In this document: piece by piece, positions 14,580 through 14,727 of the stretch | Layout: the number at the start of each line of letters is the position of its first letter | How positions within the stretch are numbered: the first letter of the stretch is position 1 | NCBI GenBank assembly: GCA_964293585.1 | Contig: CAXYYS010000051.1 | Location: 1-14,727 of the forward strand | DNA length: 14,727 nucleotides | Source of the DNA: JAKVKY01 sp964293585 | Lineage (GTDB): Bacteria > Bacillota > Negativicutes > Acidaminococcales > Acidaminococcaceae | Direction of reading: 5' to 3' | Notes under the pieces: generated by a model | Told to the model about the DNA's origin: nothing | The model's input: only the letters and a program-made list of their open reading frames with translations | The model's database searches: none | Position numbers and translations under genes: made by a program

Positions 14580-14727
14580 TTAATTCAGATGCAGCAGATC
14601 TTCACTGCTGTCCGGATTTAAGATATGGCTCAGGATCATCTTGATAAAAGGACTCTTATTCAGGTGCAGCGCTTTTAAAACTGCCATCCTGATAGCCGGG
14701 GTAATAAGCTTGGGGTCCCAGCGGTCC
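14580..14727 (-). CDS. C-terminal fragment of an unrecognised protein
   Basis: The last 49 codons and TAA stop of a minus-strand gene whose start lies beyond the window. The visible residues include DRWDPKLITPAIRMAVLKAL and end EDLLHLN. They look helical and amphipathic; no motif is recognised. It precedes the amrA-amrS pair in the same direction with a 133-bp gap. Real coding is inferred from the open frame and natural composition only. Confidence 0.55.
   Translation of the reverse strand, partial: DRWDPKLITPAIRMAVLKALHLNKSPFIKMILSHILNPDSSEDLLHLN

Noticed and set aside
14553..14580. Plus-strand GGCGG...CCGCC hairpin followed by GTTTTTAA, looking like a terminator.
   Set aside because: No plus-strand gene precedes it, and on the minus strand no T tract follows. 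The stem is only 5 bp, so I do not call it.
1..14727. CRISPR arrays, insertion sequences, integrase or attachment sites at the tRNAs.
   Set aside because: No spaced direct repeats, transposase or integrase fragments, or duplicated tRNA ends were seen.

Overview
The window looks like a piece of a low-to-mid GC Bacillota chromosome, most likely from a diderm Negativicutes-type bacterium. This is inferred from the CheC-containing chemotaxis set, the Firmicutes-style AGGAGG ribosome sites, a Sec-exported beta-helix protein and the gene mix. No rRNA or diagnostic marker is present, so the assignment is tentative. All recognised genes end in TAA or TGA.

Left third (about 26-7070, + strand): a tightly packed chemosensory operon, cheR-cheB-cheY-mcp-cheC-cheA-cheW, with overlapping or nearly touching genes. 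It encodes a complete signalling array: one dedicated transmembrane receptor (MCP), the kinase CheA and adaptor CheW, a single-domain response regulator, the adaptation pair CheR and CheB, and a CheC phosphatase. No CheD and no flagellar or pilus gene is seen in the window. The 5' end of cheR is abnormal: the homologous reading frame runs upstream of any usable start codon and meets two in-frame TAG codons.

Middle (7084-7516): nested terminator hairpins, then a minus-strand tRNA operon with tRNA-Gln(CUG) and tRNA-Glu(CUC), driven by a near-consensus promoter (TTGACA, 17 bp, TATACT). Next comes a lone plus-strand gene (7566-8939) for an exported, repetitive Ser/Thr/Ala/Asn-rich protein that probably folds as a parallel beta-helix. 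It has its own promoter and terminator.

Right half (9037-12040, - strand): mgtA, a P-type Mg2+ transporter, preceded by a leader of about 270 nt. The leader has a strong promoter with an inverted repeat in it, a 5' cap hairpin, a long structured domain resembling but not matching an M-box magnesium riboswitch, a leader ORF with a good ribosome site, a strong intrinsic terminator just ahead of mgtA, and an 8-nt segment that could act as antiterminator. This attenuation region is the most interesting part of the window.

Far right (12143-14446, - strand): an AmmeMemoRadiSam pair, made of a fused Memo-like (LigB-fold) plus AMMECR1 protein and a radical SAM enzyme (AmrS) with a short C-terminus. 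The last 148 bases hold the 3' end of an unrecognised minus-strand gene.
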